Positions 21,725 to 33,784 of a stretch of DNA of 64,000 bases are shown one piece after another. Origin of the DNA: Artemisia argyi (taxonomy: Eukaryota; Streptophyta; Magnoliopsida; Asterales; Asteraceae). Below the pieces are notes generated by a model. The model had not been told where the DNA came from and made no database searches. It worked only from the letters and a program-made list of their open reading frames with translations. Each line of letters begins with the position of its first letter. Within the stretch, counting starts at the first letter, position 1. The DNA lies in the NCBI GenBank assembly GCA_030686995.1, contig CM060688.1, positions 201,166,718-201,230,717 of the forward strand, in the 5' to 3' direction. The translations under genes were made by a program, and so were the position numbers.

Positions 21725-21882
21725 TGTAAGGATTAAAAGTGACGATCATTATTGAGTCAAATAGTTAGTTAAATATATTCATGTAATAGTTAGTAAAATG
21801 CTAGTTTATTAAGTTTATGTGTATTATTCATGCTTGTATAAAGTCTAAGGGCTAGTTATGTAATATGGTCAAAGATATGTGA
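21725..21882 (+). repeat. N 3' LTR, left part
   Basis: The first 158 bp of the LTR, starting TGTAAGGATT (the 5' LTR has TGTTAGGATT). It is cut by G after TGTGA. The two parts sum to 340 bp, equal to the 5' LTR. Confidence 0.93.
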
Positions 21883-24800
21883 TGTAACACCCCCAAAATA
21901 CCGCAGCGGAAGACTGTGTCATAGGGGTGCTACTTCATAATACAAAGAACAAGGTATAGAAAACGAACTCTAAATGAGACGTTTTGAAAAGTGACCATTC
22001 GATTAATAAATTCCGAAATACAAACTTGAGTTCCATAATACAATACATAAGAGTTTTAAGACAAATCGAATGGTAAATATAAAAACATAAGTCTTCAAAA
22101 CATGCCAAGCGACTCTATGCTCCATGCAACAGCTATCACCTTATAGTCCTGAGATAAACATGCTAAAGTGTCAACACAATGGTTGGTGAGTTCATAGAGT
22201 TTGTCTTAAAATAGTTGAAAAGCCTTAAAGAATGTTCACACAGCAAAGGCATTGAGAATTCACTCAGTTGCAGGTCCCGTCATAAGAGACTTGCAACCTG
22301 TGTGTTCACAACCCACTGCTATAATATAGTATGATTAAAGACATGTATAAGTTCATCAAAACAGTTTAGCAATTAGTCGTGAGTCTACACTTCATCTCCG
22401 AAGACCTCACGTTTATGATGTATCCAACATTCGCAAATGTTAGGATGTATCAATAGCCTCAATGGTCATCCAAAACTTAATTTGGAGTCATCGGAAGTCT
22501 CAATGGTCATCCAGCAACTTAATCTGGAGCCACTGGCAGTAACACAATAAAGTATAACGCAGTTAAGTATAACATAATCATGTATGTATGAAATCAAGAA
22601 TAATGCGATCAAGTATAAGACAATCAAGTATAGAACAATCAAGTATAATGCGATCAAGTATTTGTACAAGTAAGCAAGTAGTTGTGCATGTATCCCCCCC
22701 AAAGAGTTAAAACAAATATGAAAAAGTAGGGGCTATGACTCACCTTAAGCTTAAGTGATGTGAAATCAAAGTGGTAGTCGAATCGTGAAAGTCACTAAAA
22801 GCAGCCTATAATAGAACGTTGCGACTTAGGTTTGGAGTAATGTCTAAGAATACGAAGAATTGCCCATATATGTCTTGCATAATGTTCATGATGTAGCATT
22901 TAGTATATAGCGTAAGTCTTTGAATATGAATGGTTTATGAAACATGTATAAGTTGTATATCTCTTACTACCGTTCGGGCCGACATAATTCAGAAGTCATG
23001 GGGTAAACGTTCGAGGAGCCAGGACACTTTAACTCGTAAATCCACAACTCATCTCGACGGCTTACATAATGAACTCCTCACATGAGGCTCCCTACTATTG
23101 TAGTAGTTGATAACATATATAGATATAAGTTTTGATCCGAAAAGTTACATGTCCGATATTTGAATAAACTTAGGAAAGTTTATTAGTACATGAAGATTGT
23201 TATTAGGGGTAGTTTCATAAGTCTTGAATGACCATTTTCTCTTGGTAATATCTCATGGTTTGCTTTTAGGTGAAGTAAATCCAAATTGCTTGTTCATGTT
23301 ATCGCCTAATTCATTGTTTCATGTTTACGCCTATGTAAGTTGTTATGGTCATTTCGTCATGGCCTAGCCATGACCTTTGGTCCTTGTTTCAAGGTCATGA
23401 GACCCAACCTTGGCTCTAGCCATGGTGGTGGTCTTGTTTATAGGTCATAATAACTCTTGTTCTTTTTAAAGTATAACCATAACTTAGTGACTTATATATA
23501 TGTAAATAGCTGTTAAGAAATTGTGAAATATCTTACTCAGAAAGTGTTTTCAAGGCTCGAGCCTCTTTATACCTGAAGGAAAACATGATTCCGGACAACT
23601 TTCGTGTTTTAACTTTTTCATGAATCGGAACAGAAAGACCACTTTTTGCGTGTTTTATTTCTGTCACAGAAGCTTTTTAGGCAGTTTTGCCGGAAAATTT
23701 TGGTAACTTCAAATCGCCATAACTTTTGACTCGGGTACTCGTTTTGGGTGATTCAAATTGCTATGTTTTCCTTGTTAAGTCCTCTTTAACATTAAGTAAG
23801 TGTCAAATATCAAAGTTATACTATTTTGGTCGTGGTTCTCCATAAAAATCACTAGTTTGCTTGTTTACTTGTCATAAGTTAACATATGTATATCAATACT
23901 TGTTTTATCCATTTTTAAACATCATGAACACAATAACAAGAACATATATAGCATGAAAGGAACACAAAGAGCATGAAAATGATAATTAAGCAAGAAAGTA
24001 TGTTAGGGTTTGCTTACAACTTTTGGCCTTAGTGAAAAGGGAAACTAGGACAAGAACTAGGACTTTGATTGAATAAGCTTTCTTCCTTTGCAACCTATGA
24101 CAAACCGAGGTTATTTGAAGATTATAACGACGCCTTCTTGAAGTCCAAAGCTATTTGAAGATTATAACGACGTCTTTTTGGAGACTTTAAAGTTATAACA
24201 ACTTTTCTTAGAAAATTTCCAAGATTGAAGATCAAACACTAGTTTTCTTTCAAAAACTAGTTAACTTTCTTACAAAATATAAGAGAAGTGCCTTAGGTTT
24301 TAGGACTTGAAGGTTATAAGAAGGTGTGGTGCAAGTTTTCTATGTGTTATTAGTTGGCTATTTATAGGATGAGAAAAATAGTTAACTATATATTGGGTTA
24401 GAATGTAACCATGGTTAATTTAGACACTTGTAAACATCCTAGAGATCAATGGTCAAGATCAAGCCACAAAATGGTGACTCCCCCCCCCCCCCCCTAAATG
24501 GTGGTTTCATGGAGATAAGATGACTAGATGATGAGTCTTGGTGTTATCTTGCTTAGTTTGTGCATTTTGACTCTGTAAAATGCTAACCGTAAATGATTAA
24601 GCCTCAAAACGTAAAACCGGGTATCGTAAAAATATGAAACTTGAAAGTATTGTTAAACATGTCAATATAGTCCATAATAAAATATAAAATGAGTGGTAGG
24701 ATCCATCGGATGCTAAAACCCTGCTAAAAACTGGAAACACGGGTCTAAAACGCGTAATACGTAAAATGTACGAATATTGCGTAAAATTGAGAAAAGTAAA

Positions 24801-25442
24801 ATGTTACTTTTCTAATGTGATAAAAATGATTTAAAATGACTTATAATGTCTAGATTGGGCTCAGTCTAGTGTCGGTTGGTATTAAATGTCTTTTAGACAT
24901 CAAACCGTAAGCCTAAAAATCACGAAATGACTTATAACATCAAGGGATGATTTTTGGTCAATGGAGGAGGGAAAGAATATGTTGACTTTTTCTAATAAGT
25001 TGAAAACTCAAATCTTCTTAGAAACGCGTTTTGTGGTCTAACGGTTAATCGCTCATACAGTTAAGCGTGCTCATGTGAGATTAGTACAGGCATGGGTGAC
25101 CTGCTGGGAAGTCTTTGGTCATGTTTTTCTCAGTCACGATTAATTCTCAAATAAATCATGAGTGTGTCAAACATTTTTCTGATGCGAGGTCACTTAACGC
25201 GGTCGAGTTTCGTTGTACGTAGAATTTCTGAATGACGTTTTACCCTAAAACGTGTAATTCCTTAATAACTTTCACGAAAATGATCTGACGAATGTCAAAC
25301 TCTCAGATTATCGTTAAAATAGTTTAACTTACGAGAATATGTAATAAAAATTTCTGAGATGAATAGTGAAAAGTGAATAGTAAAAAGTGAATAGTGAAAT
25401 TTTTCGGGAATAAAAGTTAACCTGAAATTGCGAATTGTTACA
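21883..25442 (-). repeat. G LTR, left copy (3,560 bp)
   Basis: Termini are TGTAACACCCCC and GAATTGTTACA. Each LTR is longer than the internal region (2,217 bp). It contains short degenerate repeats around ATCAAGTATAA (about 22544-22670), a poly-C run near 24481 and a 5S-rRNA-like segment at 25058-25114. About a dozen substitutions and a few small indels separate it from 27660-31212, roughly 0.4%. Confidence 0.93.
25058..25114 (+). other. 5S-rRNA-like segment in the G LTR (left copy)
   Basis: From CAGTTAAGCGTGCT through CATGGGTGACCTGCTGGGAA this resembles the 3' half of plant 5S rRNA. About 48 of 57 positions agree with the sequence as I know it. It spans the part that holds the internal pol III control region (A box, intermediate element, C box). 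It is on the + strand, antisense to gag. The 5' half of 5S is not recognisable. Known precedent: Cassandra TRIM elements carry 5S sequence in their LTRs. Confidence 0.75.
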
Positions 25443-25564
25443 GTCTCTACCCCTTCAGGAAACTTCGTCCCGAAGTTTAGTGTGTCTAGGTCTCTTATCT
25501 TAATAACGGCATAGTAAATCTAGATTTAGAATAGAATAATATGGTAGTATAAGGTACGTACCCG
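25443..25564 (-). other. G 3' spacer and polypurine tract
   Basis: On the minus strand, GAAGGGGTAGAGAC directly precedes the LTR (TGTAACA). The upstream CTTCGGGACGAAGTTTC is a common phrase at the 3' end of plant gypsy pol genes, which suggests that a pol gene was deleted between gag and this point. Confidence 0.6.
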
Positions 25565-26953
25565 TTACGCATTGCGGGCTTCCTTAGCACCCAAATAGTA
25601 TGCTCGACCCCGAGGTGGACTAACATTGTATTCACGGTTTGGGTTATTTTCTTCAAGCATTACGGCTAGAGTTGGGTTATCTAGCACTTGTCTCTGTGCC
25701 CTATTTAACTTAGGACAAGTATCTCGGAAGTGGTTTGGGCTGTTGCACTCAAAGCATGTCTTTTGGTTGTTTCTTATATTACCCGCATTCACCGGTGTTA
25801 CTTGCCTTGCCGTTGCTTTACACTGATTTGTAAAATGGCTCTTTTGATTGCAATTAGTACACATTCGACAGGGCTCAGACCTCTGATGATGATAAGCACA
25901 TTTATTACACTTAGGATGTGGACCTTCATACTTTCCCTGATCATAAACTGTTGCCGCAAATCCTCTTACTCTCTTATTATCAACCATTGTACCCTTTTGC
26001 TCGCTTGATTCACCTGCTCCCTTCCTTTTATCACTAATCTTCAAATTTCCATTCCTAATCATCTCATCTGTTAGGGTCCCTGCTCTTAATATTGCACTCT
26101 GAATTGTGGGAGGTTCGGTTGTTTTCACCATCCCACGAATCTCGGAAACAAGTCCATAGATGTACCTCTGAATCCTCTTGGATTCAGGGGTAACCAGATG
26201 AGGAACTAGTTTAGCTAGTTCATGAAACCGATCTGTGTAGGTTGCATGACCAGCCCCTACCATAGAGTGATGCCAAAACTCGTCCTCTAGTTTTTGCATT
26301 TCATTAACCGGGCAGTACTCTTCCTTCAGTAGTTCCTTAAAGTCGTCCCATGTCATGCCTACAGCTGCTTCTCTAGTCCTTGCTTGAATCTGCATGTTCC
26401 ACCATGTCAATGCCTTTTCTGATAGCAAGCATGCAGAATATTTCACTCTCTGGTGGATTGCACAGTTACTGATATCAATCACTGACTCCATCTTCTCGAC
26501 CCATCGTGTATATGCCAATGCACCTCCTTTACCGTTAAACTCAATTGGTTTGCATGACGTAAATTCCTTATACGTACATCCAGTCCTATGGTTGTTGTTG
26601 TTGTTGTTGTGGTTGTTGTTGTTATTCCTTCCTCCATCATTTGTAGCGTCATTTATGCTTCCGTGGTTTCCCGAATTGTTCATGTGATTGCCAACTTGTG
26701 TGACTATAGTGGGAAGTAGGTTTTGTAGTTGTTGGGCAATAATGGTGGAGACATCTGGATTTCCACCAGCGTTACTAGGGTTACTAGTGTCGTGAGCATC
26801 TCCTCTACCTCCACGTCCACCAGTTCTTCCACTATCATTACTAGGGTTACTAGTGTCGTGAGCAGCTCCTCTACCTCCACGACCACCAGTTCTTCCACCT
26901 CTTGGTGTTGCACCACCTCGGCTAGTGCTACGAGTTACTCTCTTTGGTGCCAT
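25565..26953 (-). CDS. gag: G Gag protein (462 aa)
   Basis: ATG at 26953-26951, stop at 25567-25565. The N-terminus is Arg/Gly-rich with a duplicated GGRTGGRGGRG-type unit and an Asn-rich tract. Then comes a Ty3/gypsy Gag (Retrotrans_gag-like) core with ALTWWNMQ and FWHHSMVGAGHATYTDRFHEL. Two CX2CX4HX4C knuckles follow: CTNCNQKSHFTNQC and CFECNSPNHFRDTC. It ends LGAKEARNA, just where protease would follow in a complete gypsy element; here a stop, a short spacer and the LTR follow. It can assemble particles in principle but needs Pol from elsewhere. The copy at 31335-32236 differs by only a few residues. Confidence 0.92.
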   Translation of the reverse strand: MAPKRVTRSTSRGGATPRGGRTGGRGGRGAAHDTSNPSNDSGRTGGRGGRGDAHDTSNPSNAGGNPDVSTIIAQQLQNLLPTIVTQVGNHMNNSGNHGSINDATNDGGRNNNNNHNNNNNNHRTGCTYKEFTSCKPIEFNGKGGALAYTRWVEKMESVIDISNCAIHQRVKYSACLLSEKALTWWNMQIQARTREAAVGMTWDDFKELLKEEYCPVNEMQKLEDEFWHHSMVGAGHATYTDRFHELAKLVPHLVTPESKRIQRYIYGLVSEIRGMVKTTEPPTIQSAILRAGTLTDEMIRNGNLKISDKRKGAGESSEQKGTMVDNKRVRGFAATVYDQGKYEGPHPKCNKCAYHHQRSEPCRMCTNCNQKSHFTNQCKATARQVTPVNAGNIRNNQKTCFECNSPNHFRDTCPKLNRAQRQVLDNPTLAVMLEENNPNREYNVSPPRGRAYYLGAKEARNA

Positions 26954-27644
26954 GATATCTACAAGGAGGGATATTTTTTCGACGTCAGATATGAGGTGAT
27001 ATTCCTAGACTACTTAGTCTTAAATCTTGTCAATTTTGAGTCAATCGTTGATTATTGTAAGCATGGTCACATATGTCTACGTGAGTCGCGACGCATTTAT
27101 AATTATGTTGGCCACCATAATTATAATTGCTTCCTTTCACACGTATACATATTTTCCATGCACACCTAAATCAACAATTGGTACTACATAATTGGGTAGA
27201 CTTTCTATCATCTGCTCTTAAGTTGTGAAAGGGTAACGTAGTCTGGGTATCTAGAGAAGGTGATATGACGAAATGGACTAGCCATGCTTGTAGAAAGGTT
27301 TGAGTGTCGTGCTAGGACATATGAACCACTTCTAGGTATTAGAATCATATAAAGCAAGTATAAGGCAAATCATCAAATCTCTACAGGAAACTAATAATCT
27401 TTATTTAACTTAATCTTATGTCTTATCAAACAAGAACTGTCACAAGATTAAGTTAATTAAACAATTATTACTTAGCTCTAAATTTTTGATGACTTGACTA
27501 TTGTCTCGGGTTTCTTCTAAACAAACAATTAGCAATAAGCATATGCGCATGAAGTGTGTGTAAGGCAAAATAAAGAGAAGGGTCCTAACGTATATAGCAG
27601 TTATAGTCTAGGCACTCAATGCAACCTAGTTCTCTATAACCAAG
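26954..27644 (-). other. G leader between PBS and gag
   Basis: About 690 bp with no ORF of note on the minus strand. It presumably holds the packaging signal. I see no repeat or structured motif that I can name. Confidence 0.5.
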
Positions 27645-27656
27645 GCTCTGATACCA
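27645..27656 (-). other. G primer binding site
   Basis: GCTCTGATACCA on the + strand, which is TGGTATCAGAGC on the minus strand, lies three bases from the LTR that begins at 27660. This fixes G's orientation as minus. Confidence 0.92.
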
Positions 27657-27659
27657 ATC

Positions 27660-30600
27660 TGTAACACCCCCAAAATACCGCAACGGAAGACTGTGTCATA
27701 GGGGTGCTACTTCATAATACAAAGAACAAGGTATAGAAAACGAACTCTAAATGAGACGTTTTGAAAAGTGACCATTCGATTAATAAATTCCGAAATACAA
27801 ACTTGAGTTCCATAATACAATACATAAGAGTTTTAAGACAAATCGAATGGTAAATATAAAAACATAAGTCTTCAAAACATGCCAAGCGACTCTATGCTCC
27901 ATGCAACAGCTATCACCTTATAGTCCTGAGATAAACATGCTAAAGTGTCAACACAATGGTTGGTGAGTTCATAGAGTTTGTCTTAAAATAGTTGAAAAGC
28001 CTTAAAGAATGTTCACACAGCAAAGGCATTGAGAATTCACTCAGTTGCAGGTCCCGTCATAAGAGACTTGCAACCTGTGTGTTCACAACCCACTGCTATA
28101 ATATAGTATGATTAAAGACATGTATAAGTTCATCAAAACAGTTTAGCAATTAGTCGTGAGTCTACACTTCATCTCCGAAGACCTCACGTTTATGATGTAT
28201 CCAACATTCGCAAATGTTAGGATGTATCAATAGCCTCAATGGTCATCCAAAACTTAATTTGGAGTCATCGGAAGTCTCAATGGTCATCCAGCAACTTAAT
28301 CTGGAGCCACTGGCAGTAACACAATCAAGTATAACGCAGTTAAGTATAACATAATCATGTATGTATGAAATCAAGAATAATGCGATCAAGTATAAGACAA
28401 TCAAGTATAGAACAATCAAGTATAATGCGATCAAGTATTTGTACAAGTAAGCAAGTAGTTGTGCATGTATCCCCCCCAAAGAGTTAAAACAAATATGAAA
28501 AAGTAGGGGCTATGACTCACCTTAAGCTTAAGTGATGTGAAATCAAAGTGGTAGTCGAATCGTGAAAGTCACTAAAAGCAGCCTATAATAGAACGTTGCG
28601 ACTTAGGTTTGGAGTAATGTCTAAGAATACGAAGAATTGCCCATATATGTCTTGCATAATGTTCATGATGTAGCATTTAGTATATAGCGTAAGTCTTTGA
28701 ATATGAATGGTTTATGAAACATGTATAAGTTGTATATCTCTTACTACCGTTCGGGCCGACATAATTCAGAAGTCATGGAGTAAACGTTCGAGGAGCCAGG
28801 ACACTTTAACTCGTAAATCCACAACTCATCTCGACGGCTTACATAATGAACTCCTCACATGAGGCTCCCTACTATTGTAGTAGTTGATAACATATATAGA
28901 TATAAGTTTTGATCCGAAAAGTTACATGTCCGATATTTGAATAAACTTAGGAAAGTTTATTAGTACATGAAGATTGTTATTAGGGGTAGTTTCATAAGTC
29001 TTGAATGACCATTTTCTCTTGGTAATATCTCATGGTTTGCTTTTAGGTGAAGTAAATCCAAATTGCTTGTTCATGTTATCGCCTAATTCATTGTTTCATG
29101 TTTACGCCTATGTAAGTTGTTATGGTCATTTCGTCATGGCCTAGCCATGACCTTTGGTCCTTGTTTCAAGGTCATGAGACCCAACCTTGGCTCTAGCCAT
29201 GGTGGTGGTCTTGTTTATAGGTCATAATAACTCTTGTTCTTTTTAAAGTATAACCATAACTTAGTGACTTATATATATGTAAATAGCTGTTAAGAAATTG
29301 TGAAATATCTTACTCAGAAAGTGTTTTCAAGGCTCGAGCCTCTTTGTTCCTGAAGGAAAACATGATTCGGACAACTTTCGTGTTTTAACTTTTTCATGAA
29401 TCGGACCAGAAAGACCACTTTTTGCGTGTTTTAGTTCTGTCACAGAAGCTTTTTAGGCAGTTTTGCCGGAAAATTTTGGTAACTTCAAATCGCCATAACT
29501 TTTGACTCGGGTACTCGTTTTGGGTGATTCAAATTGCTATGTTTTCCTTGTTAAGTCCTCTTTAACATTAAGTAAGTGTCAAATATCAAAGTTATACTAT
29601 TTTGGTCGTGGTTCTCCATAAAAATCACTAGTTTGCTTGTTTACTTGTCATAAGTTAACATATGTATATCAATACTTGTTTTATCCATTTTTAAACATCA
29701 TGAACACAATAACAAGAACATATATAGCATGAAAGGAACACAAAGAGCATGAAAATGATAATTAAGCAAGAAAGTATGTTAGGGTTTGCTTACAACTTTT
29801 GGCCTTAGTGAAAAGGGAAACTAGGACAAGAACTAGGACTGATTAAATAAGCTTTCTTCCTTTGCAACCTATGACAAACCGAGGTTATTTGAAGATTATA
29901 ACGATGCCTTCTTGAAGTCCAAAGCTATTTGAAGATTATAACGACGTCTTTTTGGAGACTTTAAAGTTATAACAACTTTTCTTAGAAAATTTCCAAGATT
30001 GAAGATCAAACACTAGTTTTCTTTCAAAAACTAGTTAACTTTCTTACAAAATATAAGAGAAGTGCCTTAGGTTTTAGGACTTGAAGGTTATAAGAAGGTG
30101 TGGTGCAAGTTTTCTATGTGTTATTAGTTGGCTATTTATAGGATGAGAAAAATAGTTAACTATATATTGGGTTAGAATGTAACCATGGTTAATTTAGACA
30201 CTTGTAAACATCCTAGAGATCAATGGTCAAGATCAAGCCACAAAATGGTGACTCCCCCCCCCCCTAAATGGCGGTTTCATGGAGATAAGATGACTAGATG
30301 ATGAGTCTTGGTGTTATCTTGCTTAGTTTGTGCATTTTGACTCTGTAAAATGCTAACCGTAAATGATTAAGCCTCAAAACGTAAAACCGGGTATCGTAAA
30401 AATATGAAACTTGAAAGTATTGTTAAACATGTCAATATAGTCCATAATAAAATATAAAATGAGTGGTAGGATCCATCGGGTGCTAAAACCCTGCTAAAAA
30501 CTGGAAACACGGGTCTAAAACGCGTAATACGTAAAATGTACGAATATTGCGTAAAATTGAGAAAAGTAAAATGTTACTTTTCTAATGTGATAAAAATGAT

Positions 30601-31212
30601 TTAAAATGACTTATAATGTCTAGATTGGGCTCAGTCTAGTGTCGGTTGGTATTAAATGTCTTTTAGACATCAAACCGTAAGCCTAAAAATCACGAAATGA
30701 CTTATAACATCAAGGGATGATTTTTGGTCAATGGAGGAGGGAAAGAATATGTTGACTTTTTCTAATAAGTTGAAAACTCAAATCTTCTTAGAAACGCGTT
30801 TTGTGGTCTAACGGTTAATCGCTCATACAGTTAAGCGTGCTCATGTGAGATTAGTACAGGCATGGGTGACCTGCTGGGAAGTCTTTGGTCATGTTTTTCT
30901 CAGTCACGATTAATTCTCAAATAAATCATGAGTGTGTCAAACATTTTTCTGATGCGAGGTCACTTAACGCGGTCGAGTTTCGTTGTACGTAGAATTTCTG
31001 AATGACGTTTTACCCTAAAACGTGTAATTCCTTAATAACTTTCACGAAAATGATCTGACGAATGTCAAACTCTCAGATTATCGTTAAAATAGTTTAACTT
31101 ACGAGAATATGTAATAAAAATTTCTGAGATGAATAGTGAAAAGTGAATAGTAAAAAGTGAATAGTGAAATTTTTCGGGAATAAAAGTTAACCTGAAATTG
31201 CGAATTGTTACA
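27660..31212 (-). repeat. G LTR, middle copy (3,553 bp)
   Basis: Second full LTR, with the same termini as 21883-25442. Clear differences include A for G in the 12th-14th triplet region (CCGCAACGG), a shorter poly-C run, and small indels near 29366 and 29841. The 5S-like segment is conserved at 30828-30884. Confidence 0.93.
30828..30884 (+). other. 5S-rRNA-like segment in the G LTR (middle copy)
   Basis: Identical to 25058-25114 as far as I can read, although the LTRs around it have drifted slightly. Same orientation, antisense to gag. Confidence 0.75.
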
Positions 31213-31334
31213 GTCTCTACCCCTTCAGGAAACTTCGTCCCAAAGTTTAGTGTGTCTAGGTCTCTTATCTTAATAACGGCATAGTAAATCTAGATTTAGA
31301 ATAGAATAATATGGTAGTATAAGGTACGTACCCG

Positions 31335-32236
31335 TTACGCATTGCGGGCTTCCTTAGCACCCAAATAGTATGCTCGACCCCGAGGTGGACTAACATTGTA
31401 TTCACGGTTTGGGTTATTTTCTTCAAGCATTACGGCTAGAGTTGGGTTATCTAGCACTTGTCTCTGTGCCCTATTTAACTTAGGACAAGTATCTCGGAAG
31501 TGGTTTGGGCTGTTGCACTCAAAGCATGTCTTTTGGTTGTTTCTTATATTACCCGCATTCACCGGTGTTACTTGCCTTGCCGTTGCTTTACACTGATTTG
31601 TAAAATGGCTCTTTTGATTGCAATTAGTACACATTCGACAGGGCTCAGACCTCTGATGATGATAAGCACATTTATTACACTTAGGATGTGGACCTTCATA
31701 CTTTCCCTGATCATAAACTGTTACCGCAAATCCTCTTACTCTCTTATTATCAACCATTGTACCCTTTTGCTCGCTTGATTCACCTGCTCCCTTCCTTTTA
31801 TCACTAATCTTCAAATTTCCATTCCTAACCATCTCATCTGTTAGGGTCCCTGCTCTTAATATTGCACTCTGAATTGTGGGAGGTTCGGTTGTTTTCACCA
31901 TCCCACGAATCTCGGAAACAAGTCCATAGATGTACCTCTGAATCCTCTTGGATTCAGGGGTAACCAGATGAGGAACTAGTTTAGCTAGTTCATGAAACCG
32001 ATCTGTGTAGGTTGCATGACCAGCCCCTACCATAGAGTGATGCCAAAACTCGTCCTCTAGTTTTTGCATTTCATTAACGGGGCAGTACTCTTCCTTCAGT
32101 AGTCCCTTAAAGTCGTCCCATGTCATGCCTACAGCTGCTTCTCTAGTCCTTGCTTGAATCTGCATGTTCCACCATGTCAATGCCTTTTCTGATAGCAAGC
32201 ATGCAGAATATTTCACTCTCTGGTGGATTGCACAGT
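31335..32236 (-). pseudogene. gag: Second, 5'-truncated G gag
   Basis: Matches the C-terminal two thirds of the gag at 25565-26953 (from CAIHQRVKYSACLL onward) with a few substitutions, for example E to G in FKELLKE and A to V in GFAATVY. It starts abruptly at the junction with the 92-bp LTR end at about 32235, where a short TT overlap suggests illegitimate recombination. There is no start codon for full Gag. Confidence 0.9.
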
Positions 32237-32327
32237 TTCTGAGATGAATAGTGAAAAGTGAATAGTAAAAAGTGAATAGTGAAATTTTTCGGGAATAAAA
32301 GTTAACCTGAAATTGCGAATTGTTACA
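32236..32327 (-). repeat. G outer LTR remnant (92 bp)
   Basis: Copy of 25351-25442. It supplies the TTGTTACA end of the element next to target duplication TGTGA (32328-32332). Confidence 0.9.
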
Positions 32328-32332
32328 TGTGA

Positions 32333-32514
32333 AGCCCTAGACTACAAGTATAAATACACTTGTAAGGCCTCATTTTGAGGTTGGTTCTCTTAGTAATAAC
32401 ATTGTCTTAATTTCACACACTAGGAGATCCCTTCCACTCTCTCTCTCTACTTACTTTCTCTCTCTAGATCTAGCCTAGATTCACATGTGATAAGGTTGTT
32501 CTACGTTCCTAACA
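32333..32514 (+). repeat. N 3' LTR, right part
   Basis: Resumes with AAGCCCTAGACTAC, as at 17782 in the 5' LTR, and ends CTAACA. The GGTAT target duplication follows at 32515-32519. Confidence 0.93.
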
Positions 32515-32519
32515 GGTAT

Positions 32520-33784
32520 GATTGAAAAAAGGAGAAAATGAGAAAGGAGAAAGAAGGGGTTGAAGAATTAAAAAGAAAAGTGATGAAAAAGGGTGAAAAG
32601 AAATAGCCCTCCAAATGTTCAACCTTAGGGCAGACACCGGGTATAATTCGTATGCTACTGGTTGTTACTAAGGTGACACCGGTATTGAAGATAAAGACGT
32701 CATGGACCCAGTGACGCACTGCACTAAACCTTCTTAACCACTCAAGTTCTCTTAAAAGAGCTTGTTTCATTCTCACGGGGAACCGGTGTAATCTATCGAC
32801 CTGTCTCTTAGAGATGGGTGATATTGAAGCAGGAGACCTCCCCCTAATCTCCGCATAGGAAACCAAATGTGCAATTATCGAGTCTAGAGCCCCGAGATTC
32901 ATCAAAAGATCTCATAGGAACACATGATATTTCTACACTGGTTGTTCAACATTAAGGACGCCTGATGTAAACTTAAGAGTCCTACGCAGATCTTAGCAAT
33001 CTGCTAGAACATTTATGAGAGGATTCACACTTGTGATTCTCAATGATTGAATGGAAACTCCTGCCAGGGTCAACATCAAACAGCCCTGACAGCAGGTCAC
33101 TTCGGTAATTCCTTATGGGTTACGCTTAGTGTTCGCGGTGGTTTCAAATGGTCTACAGTCGTGGAGTGATCCCCAGCGACTCACCCAGTCATTGAGCTAC
33201 TAAGTAGGTCTTGTAAGCTCTCTCGAGAGTATCTGACATGGGAACGGCCTTGGTAAGGGTTAGAAGGAGTCTTCACACTATGCTGTTGACGATCTCTAAT
33301 TCTTATATGTAAGTACCGGTTGTTTTATTGCTAACTGTTTATATACAGGGACACTTCATATCCGTGGCGACAGATTCCACGTGCTCATACATACATCTGG
33401 AAGTTAAAGAAGCTCCCTCAAAGATCTATACAACACAAAGTTCAAAGAAAGATTCTACGCCAAAAAGAAGAATCTACAAAGTATAAAAACTAAAGATCAA
33501 AGTGAAAGAAAGGGAACTACGTGCATATGAATATCAAAGTCCAAAGATGTATGAGCATGTTGGAATGGCAAACAACCACCACAGACGCAAAAGTGACGAA
33601 AGGCAGATAACTCCATATCACAAAGGAACAAAGTACGATGAAAAATCAGTTATCAAAGATCACAAAGCATGAAGGAACAAAGACTAAAGACTATTCTACA
33701 ACGACACACAAAGTTAAAGACAAAGAACACGGAAGACCCACTCACGTGGAGCATCATTCGAATGACTACCCCTTAGGGGGAGAT
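32520..33784 (+). other. 3' non-coding region of element O, second part
   Basis: Continues O after N. It matches 20531-21724 of N throughout (for example CGGGGAACCGGTGTAA and CCTTATGGGTTACG-type blocks), with scattered changes. It ends in the PPT CCTTAGGGGGAGAT just before 33785. A reverse-strand frame of 134 codons (32501-32905) has no support as a gene. Confidence 0.7.

Larger units (their letters stand above)
21883..32327 (-). mobile_element. G: gypsy-type, gag-only element with giant LTRs, rearranged to a three-LTR form
   Basis: The order along the + strand is full LTR (21883-25442), internal region with complete gag (25443-27659), full LTR (27660-31212), truncated internal region (31213 to about 32235) and a 92-bp LTR end (32236-32327). 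The target duplication TGTGA flanks the whole block at 21878-21882 and 32328-32332. The element reads on the minus strand: the PBS at 27645-27656 adjoins the LTR on its right, and gag is on the minus strand. There is no protease, RT or integrase. The simplest history is insertion, unequal recombination between LTRs giving LTR-int-LTR-int-LTR, then deletion of most of the outermost LTR plus the start of the second gag. Confidence 0.9.
17627..32514 (+). mobile_element. N: non-autonomous copia-type element, interrupted by G
   Basis: N has 340-bp LTRs, a tRNA-Met PBS, a 5'-truncated gag ORF, about 2.4 kb of non-coding sequence, a PPT and a 3' LTR split by G. The target duplication GGTAT is present at 17622-17626 and 32515-32519. 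The two LTRs differ at two positions that I can see (2 of 340). That makes N older than C1 and, as it must be, no younger than G, which lies inside it. It carries no protease, integrase or RT and would depend on a relative of O. Confidence 0.93.

Noticed and set aside
22466..22702. 78-codon hydrophobic frame in the G LTR, repeated at 28243-28479
   Set aside because: Arises from ATCAAGTATAA-type short repeats; the composition explains the Leu/Ile/Tyr runs.
24481..24494. Poly-C run as a functional element
   Set aside because: Length differs between the two LTR copies; simple slippage is enough.
25058..25114. Functional 5S rRNA gene
   Set aside because: Only the 3' half is recognisable and the 5' half is absent, so it cannot encode a full 5S rRNA.
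32501..32905. 134-codon minus-strand frame in O's 3' region
   Set aside because: The homologous stretch in N (20531-20900) does not keep the frame open.
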